From assembly GCF_005222785.1 (NCBI RefSeq), contig NZ_STGH01000003.1:124001-188000 (forward strand): a stretch of 64,000 nucleotides of DNA, given 5' to 3'. Shown piece by piece: positions 39,023 to 47,642 of this stretch. Position 1 is the stretch's first letter. Each line of letters starts with the position of its first letter. The translations under genes and the position numbers were made by a program. This DNA is from Rhodobacter sp. SY28-1 (GTDB lineage: Bacteria > Pseudomonadota > Alphaproteobacteria > Rhodobacterales > Rhodobacteraceae). The notes below the pieces were generated by a model. It was not told where the DNA came from. It made no database searches and worked only from the letters and a program-made list of their open reading frames with translations.

Positions 39023-39043
39023 TTCCTTTGGGTGCGGAGGGGA

Positions 39044-39883
39044 TCAGTGGGTCAGGTCGGCCCAGCGGCACAGACGGCGCTGGAGCGTGACAAGAAGGGC
39101 GTTGGCAGTCAGGCCAAGCGCGGCAAGGAGGAGGATCGCCGCGAACATCTGCGGGATCTGGAAGTTGTATTGGGCGTTCATCACCTGGAAGCCCAGGCCC
39201 TTGTTCGCGCCGATCATCTCGGCCGCGATCAGGAGGAGGAGCGCGGTGGTGGCAGAAAGGCGCAGCCCGACGAAGATCGAGGGGACGCTGGCAGGCAGGA
39301 CCACGCGGCGGAAAATCGTGGTGCGCGAGGCGCCGAAGGTCGCGGCCATCTCGATCAGCTTGCGGTCCACTTCCTTCACCCCGCCGATGGTGGCGAGGAG
39401 GATCGGAAAGAGGGTAGCCCAGAAGATCACGAAGACCTTTGACGCCTCGCCGAGACCGAGGAGGAGGATGAACACCGGATAGAGGGCCAGTGCCGAGGTC
39501 TGGCGAAAGAACTGCAGGATCGGGTCCAGAGCCTGCTCGACCGCCCGGATCTGGCCCATGAAAAGGCCCAGCGGAATGGCCAGGCCCACGGCGGCGGCGA
39601 AGGCGAGGCCCGACCGTTGCAGGCTGATCGCGATGTCGTCCAAGAGTGCACCCCCGACGAGGCCCTCCCACGTCGCAGCGAGGATTTTGTCGAGCGGCGG
39701 GAACACGGTCGGGTTGATCCAGCCCTGGGTGGAGCCGATCTGCCAGAACGCAAGGAAAGCCAGAAGCAGTCCATAGCGGTTGAACTTGGTCCTTGCGGCT
39801 ACCGCCCCCCGGCGAAGGATTGCTGCGCCGGGGGGGACTTCGACAGAAGCCACAGGGGAGGAGTCGAGGCTCTGGAAGGTCAT
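39044..39883 (-). CDS. Sulfonate/taurine-type ABC transporter permease
   Basis: A 279-residue SsuC-like permease with about six membrane helices and the EAA-type loop KVFVIFWATLFPILLATIGGVKEVDRKLIEMAATFGASRTTIFRRVVLPASVPSIFVGLRLSATTALLLLIAAEMIGANKGLGF. It lies three bases after the monooxygenase gene, on the same strand. Confidence 0.9.
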   Translation of the reverse strand: MTFQSLDSSPVASVEVPPGAAILRRGAVAARTKFNRYGLLLAFLAFWQIGSTQGWINPTVFPPLDKILAATWEGLVGGALLDDIAISLQRSGLAFAAAVGLAIPLGLFMGQIRAVEQALDPILQFFRQTSALALYPVFILLLGLGEASKVFVIFWATLFPILLATIGGVKEVDRKLIEMAATFGASRTTIFRRVVLPASVPSIFVGLRLSATTALLLLIAAEMIGANKGLGFQVMNAQYNFQIPQMFAAILLLAALGLTANALLVTLQRRLCRWADLTH

Positions 39884-39886
39884 GGT

Positions 39887-41254
39887 CTAATCCGCCGCAT
39901 GAGCCGAGCGACGCGCGGCCGCCCAGCGGGTTTCGGGGAAAGGAAGACCGAGGTTCTCGCGCAGGGTCCGGCCCTCGTAGGCAGTGCGGAACAGGCCCCT
40001 GCGCTGAAGTTCGGGGATCACCAGATCGACGAAGTCGGTCAGGCCGGTAGGCAACCACGGTGGAAGGATGTTGAAGCCGTCGGCACCTTCGTTCTGGAAC
40101 CAGTCCTCCAGGATGTCGGCGATCTGGGTCGCGGTGCCGACCACGGTGAAATGGCCGCGGGCGGAGGCGACATGCTGGTAAAGCTGGCGGATCGTGAAGC
40201 CGTTCTCGTCCGCGATCTGGCGGATCAGCGCCTGTCGGGACTTCATTCCCTCGGTCGGGCCCACGGGCGGCAGAGGACCGTCAAGGTCGACGCCGGCCAG
40301 GTCCAGCGTGCCGCCGGTCAGACCCTTGATCAGCGCGATGCCGTCCTCTTCCAGGATCAGGCCGGTCAGGCGGTCATACTTCTCGCGCGCTTCGGCTTCC
40401 GTGCGGCCGACGAACGGCGAGACGCCGGGCATGACGAGGATATGGTCCGGGTTCCGCCCCAGTCCCCGCGCCCGTGCCTTGATGTCGCGGTAGAACTCCT
40501 GCGCGGTGTCCAGACGCTGGTGGGCGGTGAAGATCACTTCCGCCGTCGCCGCTGCCAACCCGCGCCCGTCTTCGGACTGTCCGGCCTGGACGATCACCGG
40601 ATGTCCCTGGGGGCTGCGGCTGACGTTCAGGGGGCCACGCACCTTGAAATGCTCGCCCTTGTGATCGGCGTAATGGACCTTTTCCGGGTCGAAGAACCTT
40701 CCCGTCTCCTTGTCGCGCAGGAAGGCATCGTCCTCGAAACTGTCCCACAACTTCTTGACCACCTCGACATGCTCGGCGGCCCGGCGATAGCGGAAGGCGT
40801 GCGGGTGCTGCTGTTCAAGGTTGAAGTTGTGCGCGGCCGACTCCGTCGCCGTCGTCACCGAGTTCCACCCGGCCCGCCCGTCCGAGATCAGGTCCAGGGA
40901 CGCGAACTTGCGGGCGAGGTTGTAGGGTTCCTCATAGGTCGTCGAAGCCGTGGCGATGAAGCCGAGGTTCCTTGTGAGCGGCGCGAGGGCAGAGAACAGC
41001 GTCACGGGTTCAAATCCCGCGACCTTGGCATTGCCGCCCTCGATCCCGCCGCCGAAGGCGATGGCCAGTCCGTCCGCCAGGAAGAAGGCGTCGAACAGGC
41101 CCCTCTCCGCCTCTTGTGCCAGCTTCAGGTTGAAGTCGAAGCTGGTCGCCCCGTCGGCTGGACTGTCGGGGTGGCGCCAGGCGGCGATGTGCTGGCCGCC
41201 ACCGGGCAGGAAGGCACCCAGCCTGATTTTCTGGGGTCGGATCTTGCGGGTCAT
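39887..41254 (-). CDS. NtaA/SnaA/DszA-family FMN-dependent monooxygenase
   Basis: A 455-residue luciferase-like monooxygenase that would use reduced FMN supplied by a separate reductase. Key family segments: IRLGAFLPGGGQHIAAWRHPDSPAD, RGLFDAFFLADGLAIAFGG, YEEPYNLARKFASLDLISDGRAGWNSVTTATESAAHNF, RYRRAAEHVEVVKKLWDSFEDDAFLRDKETGRFFDP and PQGHPVIVQAGQSEDGRGLAAATAEVIFTAHQ. Operon partners (SsuABC-like importer and flavin reductase) suggest cleavage of a C-S or C-N bond in an imported organosulfur or aminopolycarboxylate compound. The start at 41254 gives a family-type N-terminus. Confidence 0.88.
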   Translation of the reverse strand: MTRKIRPQKIRLGAFLPGGGQHIAAWRHPDSPADGATSFDFNLKLAQEAERGLFDAFFLADGLAIAFGGGIEGGNAKVAGFEPVTLFSALAPLTRNLGFIATASTTYEEPYNLARKFASLDLISDGRAGWNSVTTATESAAHNFNLEQQHPHAFRYRRAAEHVEVVKKLWDSFEDDAFLRDKETGRFFDPEKVHYADHKGEHFKVRGPLNVSRSPQGHPVIVQAGQSEDGRGLAAATAEVIFTAHQRLDTAQEFYRDIKARARGLGRNPDHILVMPGVSPFVGRTEAEAREKYDRLTGLILEEDGIALIKGLTGGTLDLAGVDLDGPLPPVGPTEGMKSRQALIRQIADENGFTIRQLYQHVASARGHFTVVGTATQIADILEDWFQNEGADGFNILPPWLPTGLTDFVDLVIPELQRRGLFRTAYEGRTLRENLGLPFPETRWAAARRSAHAAD

Positions 41255-41336
41255 GGACTGTCCTTTCATCGGGCACGGGAGGGCCGGTCGCCGCCCGGTC
41301 AGGGCGAGGCGTCGGGATGTTGATAGGGGCAGGGGC

Positions 41337-41900
41337 TCAGGCGCCGACGAGGTAGACCTCGGGTATCGCGCGGCGGTCGAAGATGGGGGCAAGCTGGCCG
41401 ACAGCCCGACCCAAGCGGTCAAGAAGCGCTGGCGAGGACGGCTGGCCTTCGGTGAAGTCGCGGTCGGCAGCGTAGAGACCCGTGGGCAGGGTCTGCGCCT
41501 CGAAGAACCCGAACAGTGGCCGCAACTGGTGCTCCATCACCAGCGCGTGCCGGTCACCACCGCCCGTCGCGGTCAGCAGGACAGGCTTTCCGGCCAGCGC
41601 CAGCGGATCGATCAGGTCGATCAGGTGCTTGAAAAGCCCCGTGTAGCTGCCCTTGTAGACAGGACTGCCAACCACAAGTGCGTCGGCAGAGAGGATCACC
41701 TCCAGCGCGGTGCGCGCCGAGGCGTCTAGGTCGGAAACCCGCCGCGCTGCGCCAAGAGAGGGGCTGAAATCGGCAAGGTCATAGACCGTTCCCGTCACCT
41801 GGAACTCGCTTGCGGCGGTGGCGACGACCGTCTGGACGAGTGTCCGGGTCTTCGACGGGCGATCCAGGTTTCCGGACAGTCCGATGATGGTGCGTGTCAT
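41337..41900 (-). CDS. NADPH-dependent FMN reductase (SsuE/MsuE-like)
   Basis: A 187-residue flavodoxin-fold reductase. It starts TIIGLSGNLDRPSKTRTLVQTVVA (FMN phosphate loop), with ADALVVGSPVYKGSYTGLFKHLIDLIDPLALAGKPVLLTATGGGDRHALVMEHQLRPLFGFFEA, diagnostic of SsuE/MsuE-type reductases. It heads the operon and presumably delivers FMNH2 to the monooxygenase encoded next. Confidence 0.92.
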   Translation of the reverse strand: MTRTIIGLSGNLDRPSKTRTLVQTVVATAASEFQVTGTVYDLADFSPSLGAARRVSDLDASARTALEVILSADALVVGSPVYKGSYTGLFKHLIDLIDPLALAGKPVLLTATGGGDRHALVMEHQLRPLFGFFEAQTLPTGLYAADRDFTEGQPSSPALLDRLGRAVGQLAPIFDRRAIPEVYLVGA

Positions 41901-42205
41901 GAGCGGGCCTCATCTCGATTCGTTTGATCGTGATTTAGCTTGCGCCTTGTGAGGGCCTCTGGCCATTCCATAGTCGGATTGGAAATTGGAAGAAATCTGT
42001 ACCTTCAGGGACCCGGAATAGGATGGCACTGCTTCGCCGACATTCTAGCGCAAGCCCTTGCGGGAGCGCCAAGCAGCCAAAGGAACGGGCTGAAGCATAG
42101 TCCAAGGGAACGGCAACCCTGGGGCGAAGGCGACCGTGAGGAGGTGATGGGCGGAAAGCGGACAGTCGCAAGGCTCGGCCGACGCGAGAGCGATCTGCGG
42201 CCGAT
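41901..42205. other. 305-bp intergenic region with no gene seen
   Basis: Separates the organosulfur-type operon from the HpaI-aldolase end of the next operon, both on the minus strand. It must carry the promoter of the FMN-reductase-led operon. I see no clear operator or open frame with gene-like features. Confidence 0.5.
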
Positions 42206-42991
42206 TTAGTAACTGCTGACTGTCCGAGCCTTTGTCTCCCTGACGTCTGCCAGGGATCTGGACAGCGCATTCGTGAAGAGACGAACGTCAGTCAGAAGCG
42301 ATGCGAAGTGGAAGCCCTGGTCCAGCATCGACCGGACCATGGAGGGCGAGCCGGTGTGGACCCCGGCGATGCGACTGGCCGCCCGGGTTCGGGCCGCGAT
42401 CTGGGTAATCGCCTCGATCACCTCTGCTGCGGTCGGTTCCAGGGTTGGCTCATGGCCGAGAGACAGGCCAAGGTCGGACGGGCCGACATAGACCCCGTCG
42501 ATGCCCTCTACAGAAAGGATCGCATCAAGGTTGGACAGGGCTTCCCGGGTTTCGATCATCGCAAACACGGCAACCTTACCGTTGGCATTTCGGGCGTAGG
42601 CAGCACCATGGACCATGTTTGCCCGCGTCGGCCCGAACGAGCGCCCGCCAAGCGGCGCATAGCGCGCGGCTTCGACCAGCCGACGGGCATCGTCGGCGGT
42701 GTTGATCATCGGGCAGATCAGGCCGGAGAAACCCGCGTCGAGACATTTCATGATGATGCCGGGTTCGTTCCACGGCACGCGGGCCAGGACAGGCGCAGGC
42801 AGGCCCTGAAGCACTTGGCACATCGTCACCGCCATCTGGTAGTCGATCAACCCGTGCTGAAGATCCACCGTGACCATGTCGAAGCCCGCCCGACCCACGA
42901 TCTCGGCCGTTATGGAGGAGGGGATGGCGCACCAGCCGTTCACGGCGGTGCCACCGTCGGCGAAGTGGGTCTTGAGGTCGGTGATCGGCAT
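42206..42991 (-). CDS. HpcH/HpaI-family aldolase
   Basis: A 261-residue class II metal-dependent aldolase/lyase. Segments: AIPSSITAEIVGRAGFDMVTVDLQHGLIDYQ, VLARVPWNEPGIIMKCLDAGFSGLICPMINTADDARRLVEAARYAPLGGRSFGP, the metal Glu in AMIETREAL and Asp in VYVGPSDLGLSLG. Family members cleave 2-keto-3-deoxy acids to pyruvate plus an aldehyde. It is the last gene of the minus-strand run that begins with the HpsN-like gene, so it probably performs the final cleavage of that pathway. Confidence 0.88.
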   Translation of the reverse strand: MPITDLKTHFADGGTAVNGWCAIPSSITAEIVGRAGFDMVTVDLQHGLIDYQMAVTMCQVLQGLPAPVLARVPWNEPGIIMKCLDAGFSGLICPMINTADDARRLVEAARYAPLGGRSFGPTRANMVHGAAYARNANGKVAVFAMIETREALSNLDAILSVEGIDGVYVGPSDLGLSLGHEPTLEPTAAEVIEAITQIAARTRAASRIAGVHTGSPSMVRSMLDQGFHFASLLTDVRLFTNALSRSLADVRETKARTVSSY

Positions 42992-43003
42992 GGGTGGCGT
43001 CCT

Positions 43004-43687
43004 TCAGGCAAGCCAGTCGCGCAGGGCGCGGGCGGTGGCTTCGGGTTGTTCCAGGGGGGGCAGATGTGCTGCGTTGGCGATGATGTGAAGCCGCGAGTGC
43101 GGGATGAGGTCGTGCATCAACTGGTGGCGGTCCAGCGGGCACAGCCTGTCTTCTGCCCCCATCAGGACAAGGGCGGGGCCCTTGAAGGCCGCCAGTGTCG
43201 CCTGCTGGTCGGGTCTGTCGCGCAGGGCGCGGGACTGGCGGGCAAAGACCTGCGGTCCAAGGGTCAACGCCATGTCCATGCAGAGGTCGAGGATCGCGGG
43301 CTTGTTGGGTCCGGGGGCAAGGTAGTTCGGCTTCATGTCGTTGCGCATGACGCCCTCCAGGTCCCCGGCCAGCGCCCGGTCGATCTGAGGGGCGCGGCGG
43401 GCCTGGGCGGCGGCAGTCTCGGCCCGGGGATTGGTGTCGAGAAGGGCGAGCCTTGTCACGCGGTCAGGGGCCTGGCGGAGGATCTCCATCGCGAGGATGC
43501 CGCCCATTGAGAGGCCGGCCAGGGCGAAGCGGGGCGGGGCATCCGCCAGGAACTGCGCGGCAAGGTCGGCCATGCTGTCGGCGCCAGTCGGGATGTGGTG
43601 GAGGACCGGGACGCCGAGGTCGGCATCGATCCCGCCCCACATCCGGGTGTCGCACATCATGCCGGGGATGAGGACGAGCGGGGTCAA
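43004..43687 (-). CDS. Alpha/beta-fold hydrolase
   Basis: About 227 residues. VLIPGMMCDTRMWGGI near the N-terminus is the oxyanion-hole region. The nucleophile elbow is ALAGLSMGGILAMEIL (G-L-S-M-G, about 75), the acid is in PALVLMGAEDRLCPLDRHQL, and the His in HIIANAAHLPPLEQPEAT. No ATG is available near the start. TTG at 43687 or 43696 would be used, and both lie at the double-hairpin element, which also supplies a GGAA ribosome-site-like word. Probably an esterase or lactonase in the pathway. Confidence 0.82.
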   Translation of the reverse strand: MTPLVLIPGMMCDTRMWGGIDADLGVPVLHHIPTGADSMADLAAQFLADAPPRFALAGLSMGGILAMEILRQAPDRVTRLALLDTNPRAETAAAQARRAPQIDRALAGDLEGVMRNDMKPNYLAPGPNKPAILDLCMDMALTLGPQVFARQSRALRDRPDQQATLAAFKGPALVLMGAEDRLCPLDRHQLMHDLIPHSRLHIIANAAHLPPLEQPEATARALRDWLA

Positions 43688-43693
43688 CGGGGC

Positions 43694-43737
43694 CAAATTC
43701 CTTCGAAGGAATTTGCAAAACTCTTCGAAGAGTTTTG
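43694..43737. repeat. AT-rich double hairpin element, copy 2
   Basis: Two perfect palindromes in tandem: CAAATTCCTT-cg-AAGGAATTTG (43694-43715) and CAAAACTCTT-cg-AAGAGTTTTG (43716-43737), flanked by GGC and GCC. Arms are 10 bp in both, as in copy 1 at 24988. It fills the space between the MetE-like gene and the hydrolase gene and overlaps the hydrolase's possible start region. Confidence 0.8.
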
Positions 43738-43741
43738 GCCC

Positions 43742-44863
43742 TTAGCCGACACGTCGCGCGCCTTCCTTGAGGGTGGCAAGCTTGGCCCAGGCGATTTCGG
43801 GGTCGACTGCGCCGAAACCTGCAAAGGTGCCAAAGCCGCAGTCCGACCCGGCGATGACGCGATCAGTGCCCAGGATGTTGGTGAACCGTTCAAGTCGCTG
43901 CGCGACGAGGTCAGGGTGTTCGACGAAGTTGGTCGTCGTATCCACCGCGCCGGGGATCAGGACCTTGTCGTCCGGGATCTCGGCCGCGCGGTCGCGGAAG
44001 ACGGTCCATTCATGGCCGTGGCGGGGGTTCGCGGTTTCAAACAGGATATAGCGGGCGGGGACCGACATAAGGAGCGGGAAGACCTTGGCCATGTCGATGT
44101 CGCAGACATGCGGGCCTTCGTAGTTGCCCCAGCAGATATGCAGCCGGATGCGGTCTTGCGGCAGCCCTGTAAGCGCAATGTGCAGGGCCTCGACATGGGT
44201 TGCGGCGGTCTTCAGGAACTCGTCGTCGCTGAGGTGCGTGAAAAGCATGTGGCGCGACAGGGCGAGGTCGGGGCAGTCAAGTTGCAGGTCCAGCCCCGCG
44301 TCAAGGATCGTGCGGTATTCGTCGCGCATCGCGTCGGCGAGGGCGTAAAGGTAGTCCTCGCGGGTGCCGTAGAAGGCGTTCTGCAGGAACAGGCTGATGA
44401 CCCCGGGCGAGGCTGCGTTCATGAAGCCGCGGTCTACCCCATGTGCGGCCATCGCGGCCTTGAGGTTGGCGATGTCCTTCTGCAATTCACCCTGGCCCTT
44501 GGTCGCGACAGGCCCCACGCATTGCGGGCGGGCGTATTTCGGGGTACCGCCCTCCTTGGCGAGGCGGTCGAGGAAGGTCGGAAACAGCTTCAGGTCGGCG
44601 GGCGCATTCCGGGGGCTGTCGCCGTCAAAGCCGGTGTAGCGGTCCTTGACGTAGGTCGCGTAGCTGATCTTCGACGCCTCGCCGTCCGAGACGATGTCGA
44701 TCCCGGCCTCCTTCTGCCGCCGGACGTTTTCCATCACCGCGTCGGCCATGCAGGCGTAGAAAGCGGCGGGGTCGTAAGCGTCGCCCCGTTCGCGGGCGAA
44801 GAGGAAGTCCACCACCTTTTGCGGGCGGGGGAGCGATCCGACATGGGTGGCGAGAAGGGTCAT
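43742..44863 (-). CDS. Cobalamin-independent methionine synthase-like (MetE C-terminal) protein
   Basis: A 373-residue TIM-barrel protein of the MetE core family: THVGSLPRPQKVVDFLF, EAGIDIVSDGEASKISYATYVKDRYTGF, ILDAGLDLQLDCPDLALSRHM, the zinc ligands in IRLHICWGNYEGPHVCDID (His, Cys) and FVEHPDLVAQRLERFTNILGTDRVIAGSDCGFGTFAGF with the second Cys. Such single-domain proteins are not real methionine synthases. They demethylate or transfer thiol/alkyl groups in catabolic clusters. Its place between hydrolase and cupin in the operon points to a catabolic step. Confidence 0.85.
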   Translation of the reverse strand: MTLLATHVGSLPRPQKVVDFLFARERGDAYDPAAFYACMADAVMENVRRQKEAGIDIVSDGEASKISYATYVKDRYTGFDGDSPRNAPADLKLFPTFLDRLAKEGGTPKYARPQCVGPVATKGQGELQKDIANLKAAMAAHGVDRGFMNAASPGVISLFLQNAFYGTREDYLYALADAMRDEYRTILDAGLDLQLDCPDLALSRHMLFTHLSDDEFLKTAATHVEALHIALTGLPQDRIRLHICWGNYEGPHVCDIDMAKVFPLLMSVPARYILFETANPRHGHEWTVFRDRAAEIPDDKVLIPGAVDTTTNFVEHPDLVAQRLERFTNILGTDRVIAGSDCGFGTFAGFGAVDPEIAWAKLATLKEGARRVG

Positions 44864-44882
44864 GGCTGGTCCTTTCACGTCA

Positions 44883-44901
44883 GGTGGGCAGATTGCCCAC
44901 C
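44883..44901. repeat. Palindrome GGTGGGCA-gat-TGCCCACC
   Basis: 8-bp perfect stem between the cupin stop and the MetE-like start, followed by CTACG as in the palindrome at 4504. Probably an intergenic repeat or internal attenuator. Confidence 0.6.
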
Positions 44902-44915
44902 CTACGTTGCATTGG

Positions 44916-45884
44916 TCAAAGCAGGCGGCCGGTCAGGCCCGCGGGATCGTCGGTCGCGACGACGCGATACAGGCTGGCTTCCCCGGTCATCGATGGTGCG
45001 AGAGAGTGTTCCAGGCCCGGCGGTATCGCTGCCGTATCGCCGGGATTCAGCACGGTGGAGCCTTCCGACCACGACAGCCGCCAGTGGCCGCGCATCGGCA
45101 TCAGGACCTCATGCTTGGTCAAGGTATAGGGCGTGTCGGGAATCGAATTGCGCGACAGGAAGTCCACGTCAAAGCCGGGGCGGTCGCGCAGCTTGCCGTT
45201 CGCGCCGATCACCTTGGCGGGCTGCCGGTCGGAGAGCGCCATCAGGTCCCAGTAGCGGGCGACGTGGTTCGGGATCACGTCGGCGGTCGTCGGTTCCGGG
45301 AAGGCCTTCAGCTCTTCCTCGGTCAGCAGCGGCATCGGCGGCACGCCCTCGGGCAAGGACTGACCCCTCTTGGTGTCGTAAAGCTTGCCGTTCCTGCCCA
45401 GCACCAGCCCGTAATCCTTGGCATCGGTGATCACCTGCGGCGCCCAGATCACCCCGCCCCCGGCATCGTCCCCTCCCAGGATCGCCATGATCATCCCGTA
45501 GTCGGTGCCGACGTTCTCGAACGCCCGAAAGATGCCGGTCGGGATGTTGAAGATGTCGCCTTCCTCGGCGATGAACTCGCCCGCCGTGCCCCAGCGGCCC
45601 CAGAAGAACCGCCAGCGGCCCTTCAGGACGAAGAACACCTCGGCCGTCCGGTGGGAGTGCAGCGAGTTCCGGCACCCCGGAGGCTGGCCGGCCGCGCCGA
45701 TGTTGAAGCCGGGTGTCTCGCGAATGTGGACGTGCTGGTCGGGAGATTCCGACACCCCGCCGCCGATGATGGTGAAGTTCTCCTTCCGGTCGCTGCCCGG
45801 GGTATGGGCGTCGATGAAGGCGGTCTTGCAGGGCCGGAGGTCGCCATAGCGGACAATGCGGGCTTCCATCTCTTGCGGGGTCAT
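44916..45884 (-). CDS. Bicupin, gentisate 1,2-dioxygenase-like
   Basis: A 322-residue protein with two cupin domains. Domain 1 (about 55-140): PPGCRNSLHSHRTAEVFFVLKGRWRFFWG with the metal His-His-Glu motif and DIFNIPTGIFRAFENVGTDYG. Domain 2 (about 235-320): TKHEVLMPMRGHWRLSWSEGSTVLNPGDTAAIPPGLEHSLAP. Ring-cleaving dioxygenases look like this, but many of these bicupins are not proven dioxygenases. The start overlaps nothing and lies six bases from the upstream SnoaL gene's stop, so they form one operon. Confidence 0.82.
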   Translation of the reverse strand: MTPQEMEARIVRYGDLRPCKTAFIDAHTPGSDRKENFTIIGGGVSESPDQHVHIRETPGFNIGAAGQPPGCRNSLHSHRTAEVFFVLKGRWRFFWGRWGTAGEFIAEEGDIFNIPTGIFRAFENVGTDYGMIMAILGGDDAGGGVIWAPQVITDAKDYGLVLGRNGKLYDTKRGQSLPEGVPPMPLLTEEELKAFPEPTTADVIPNHVARYWDLMALSDRQPAKVIGANGKLRDRPGFDVDFLSRNSIPDTPYTLTKHEVLMPMRGHWRLSWSEGSTVLNPGDTAAIPPGLEHSLAPSMTGEASLYRVVATDDPAGLTGRLL

Positions 45885-45889
45885 TTCTT

Positions 45890-46867
45890 TTATCCTTGGT
45901 AGGAGTGGTCGGGGTGGCTGAGCAGGATCTGCTTCCAGATGGAAACCTCGTCCCACAGGCTGAATTCGCGGCGCAGGCCCCAGGGCCCGAACTCGGCATG
46001 GGTGAAACCCATGATGTGGACCTTTGCGCCGGTCGGGGCGCCGAACAGGCCAAAGCCGGTGTGATGCCCGTCCAGCGACCAGCGCACCGCCGCGCGGTCG
46101 GGCTGGCCGGGATCGGCGCGGCCGATCTGGTGGTGGATGGTGAAAGTGGCGTCGGGGAAGCAGGTGCGAAGCTGCATCCACTGCGCTTCGGCAAAGGGGA
46201 TGCCCCAGCCGGTGACGCCGCCCGCGTGCGAGATGTGGACTGCCCGGTCATAGCTTCGGCCGATGACGGCCACGTCCTTGGCCATGATGCCGGTCAGGAT
46301 ATCGGCCAGCCTCTGCCCCAACGGGTGGTCGTTGCCAAGCCCAGTATAAGGGCCGGGCAGGTCGATCTCGGGCGTATAGGGGCGGCGGGCCTTGTCGGTG
46401 CCGCCCTCGCGCGCAATCGAAGCCCGCGCCCAGGCTTCCGGGCTGTGGCCCAGCTGCCGGACCATGGACCCCATGTCATAGCAGAGCCATTCGTCGGTGA
46501 TGACGTCGTCCTGCACGTAGCAGTCCGCGATACAGCGGGCGGCCACCACCTTGCCGGTCGGTGGGCCAAAGACCCCGTGACCCGTATGGGTGCCGATAAT
46601 CATCGAGCGGTGGGAGGAGAGATAGCCGGTCGCCTCATCCCCCGACCAGATCACGTCATCGCCGTAGATCTGCCGGTCCGGGAAGGCGGCCAGCGAGGCC
46701 AGTGTGTCGTTGATGACATCGACGTTGCCGGTCATCACGCCCAGCGTGCTGCGGGCGATCATATCCTTGGCATAAGCCTGGTGCAGCGAGGCGATCTGGC
46801 GACCTTCCCAGATTTCCCAAGTGACGCCCTGGATGTAGTCGGGCAGTGTTGCAAAGCGCGAAGTCAT
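45890..46867 (-). CDS. Double NTF2/SnoaL-like protein, paralog 1
   Basis: A 325-residue protein made of two similar SnoaL-like halves. Half 1 (about 60-140): VIWSGDEATGYLSSHRSMIIGTHTGHGVFGPPTGKVVAARCIADCYVQDDVITDEWLCYDMGSMVRQLG. Half 2 (about 195-315): FTIHHQIGRADP, AAVRWSLDGHHTGFGLFGAPTGAKVHIMGFTHAEFG. The GHHTGFG/PTG and H-E/D residues suggest an isomerase, cyclase or hydratase-like pocket. The closest relative in the window is the protein at 57703, and no enzymatic activity is established for this double form. Confidence 0.8.
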   Translation of the reverse strand: MTSRFATLPDYIQGVTWEIWEGRQIASLHQAYAKDMIARSTLGVMTGNVDVINDTLASLAAFPDRQIYGDDVIWSGDEATGYLSSHRSMIIGTHTGHGVFGPPTGKVVAARCIADCYVQDDVITDEWLCYDMGSMVRQLGHSPEAWARASIAREGGTDKARRPYTPEIDLPGPYTGLGNDHPLGQRLADILTGIMAKDVAVIGRSYDRAVHISHAGGVTGWGIPFAEAQWMQLRTCFPDATFTIHHQIGRADPGQPDRAAVRWSLDGHHTGFGLFGAPTGAKVHIMGFTHAEFGPWGLRREFSLWDEVSIWKQILLSHPDHSYQG

Positions 46868-46877
46868 TGGGAGTCCC

Positions 46878-47642
46878 TCAGTCTGCGGTCCAGCCGCCGT
46901 CGACGATCAGCGAGGTCCCGGTCACCAGCGCGGCGGCGTCCGAGGCGAGGAAGGCGACCGCGCCCATGATGTCCGTCACCTCGCCCACCCGGTCCAGCTT
47001 GATCTTTGACGCGATCCAGGCGGCGCGTTCGGGGTTGGCGAAGGTGGCGGCGGTCAGCGCAGTGCGGATGAAGGTCGGCGCGATCGTGTTCACACGGATG
47101 CCGTGCGGCCCCCATTCGATGGCCATGGACTTGGTCATCCCCTCGACCGCGTGCTTGGTGGCCGAATAGACCGCCCGGTCAATCCCGCCGACATGCGCCA
47201 TCTGGCTGGTGATGTTGATAAGCGAGCCGGGCTTGCCCTCGGCCAACAGACGTCTTGCGACCGAGCGGGTCAGGAAATAGGCCGCGCGGACGTTCAGGTT
47301 GGTGACGGCGTCGTAATCCTCGGCCGTCGTGTTGATGGCCGGGGAATGTCGCGCGAGGCCCGCCGAGTTCACCAGCACGTCAAACGCCGGACGGGCGGAA
47401 ATGGCGGCCTCGGTCGCGGCAAGATCGGTGATGTCGAGCGGCAGGATATCGGCCTGCCAGCCTTCGGCCTGCATCTCCTCCGCCAGCGACGTCAGCTCCG
47501 GCTCGCGGCGGGCGCAAAGGGTTACTTGCGCGCCCTGTTCTGCCAACGCAACCGCACAGGCCGCCCCGATCCCGGACGACGCCCCGGCGACCAGCGCGCG
47601 GCGGCCGTCAAGCCGGAAGGAAGGGGTGCGGGGCAGTGTCAT
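46878..47642 (-). CDS. Short-chain dehydrogenase/reductase
   Basis: A 254-residue classical SDR: cofactor motif [34 protein letters not shown] (T-G-x3-G-x-G variant), [10 protein letters not shown], catalytic Ser in [45 protein letters not shown] (Tyr-x3-Lys) and the C-terminal [16 protein letters not shown]. Probably NAD(P)-dependent oxidation of an alcohol intermediate. Its ATG overlaps the stop of the HpsN-like gene by four bases, so the two are coupled. Confidence 0.92.
   Translation of the reverse strand: MTLPRTPSFRLDGRRALVAGASSGIGAACAVALAEQGAQVTLCARREPELTSLAEEMQAEGWQADILPLDITDLAATEAAISARPAFDVLVNSAGLARHSPAINTTAEDYDAVTNLNVRAAYFLTRSVARRLLAEGKPGSLINITSQMAHVGGIDRAVYSATKHAVEGMTKSMAIEWGPHGIRVNTIAPTFIRTALTAATFANPERAAWIASKIKLDRVGEVTDIMGAVAFLASDAAALVTGTSLIVDGGWTAD

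Noticed and set aside
37267-41254. Nitrilotriacetate degradation from the NtaA-like monooxygenase
   Set aside because: The importer is of the sulfonate/taurine type and the pair is more usual for organosulfur compounds, though nitrogen compounds are not excluded.
41901-42205. Open frame covering the intergenic region on the minus strand
   Set aside because: No start with ribosome site and no recognisable domain.
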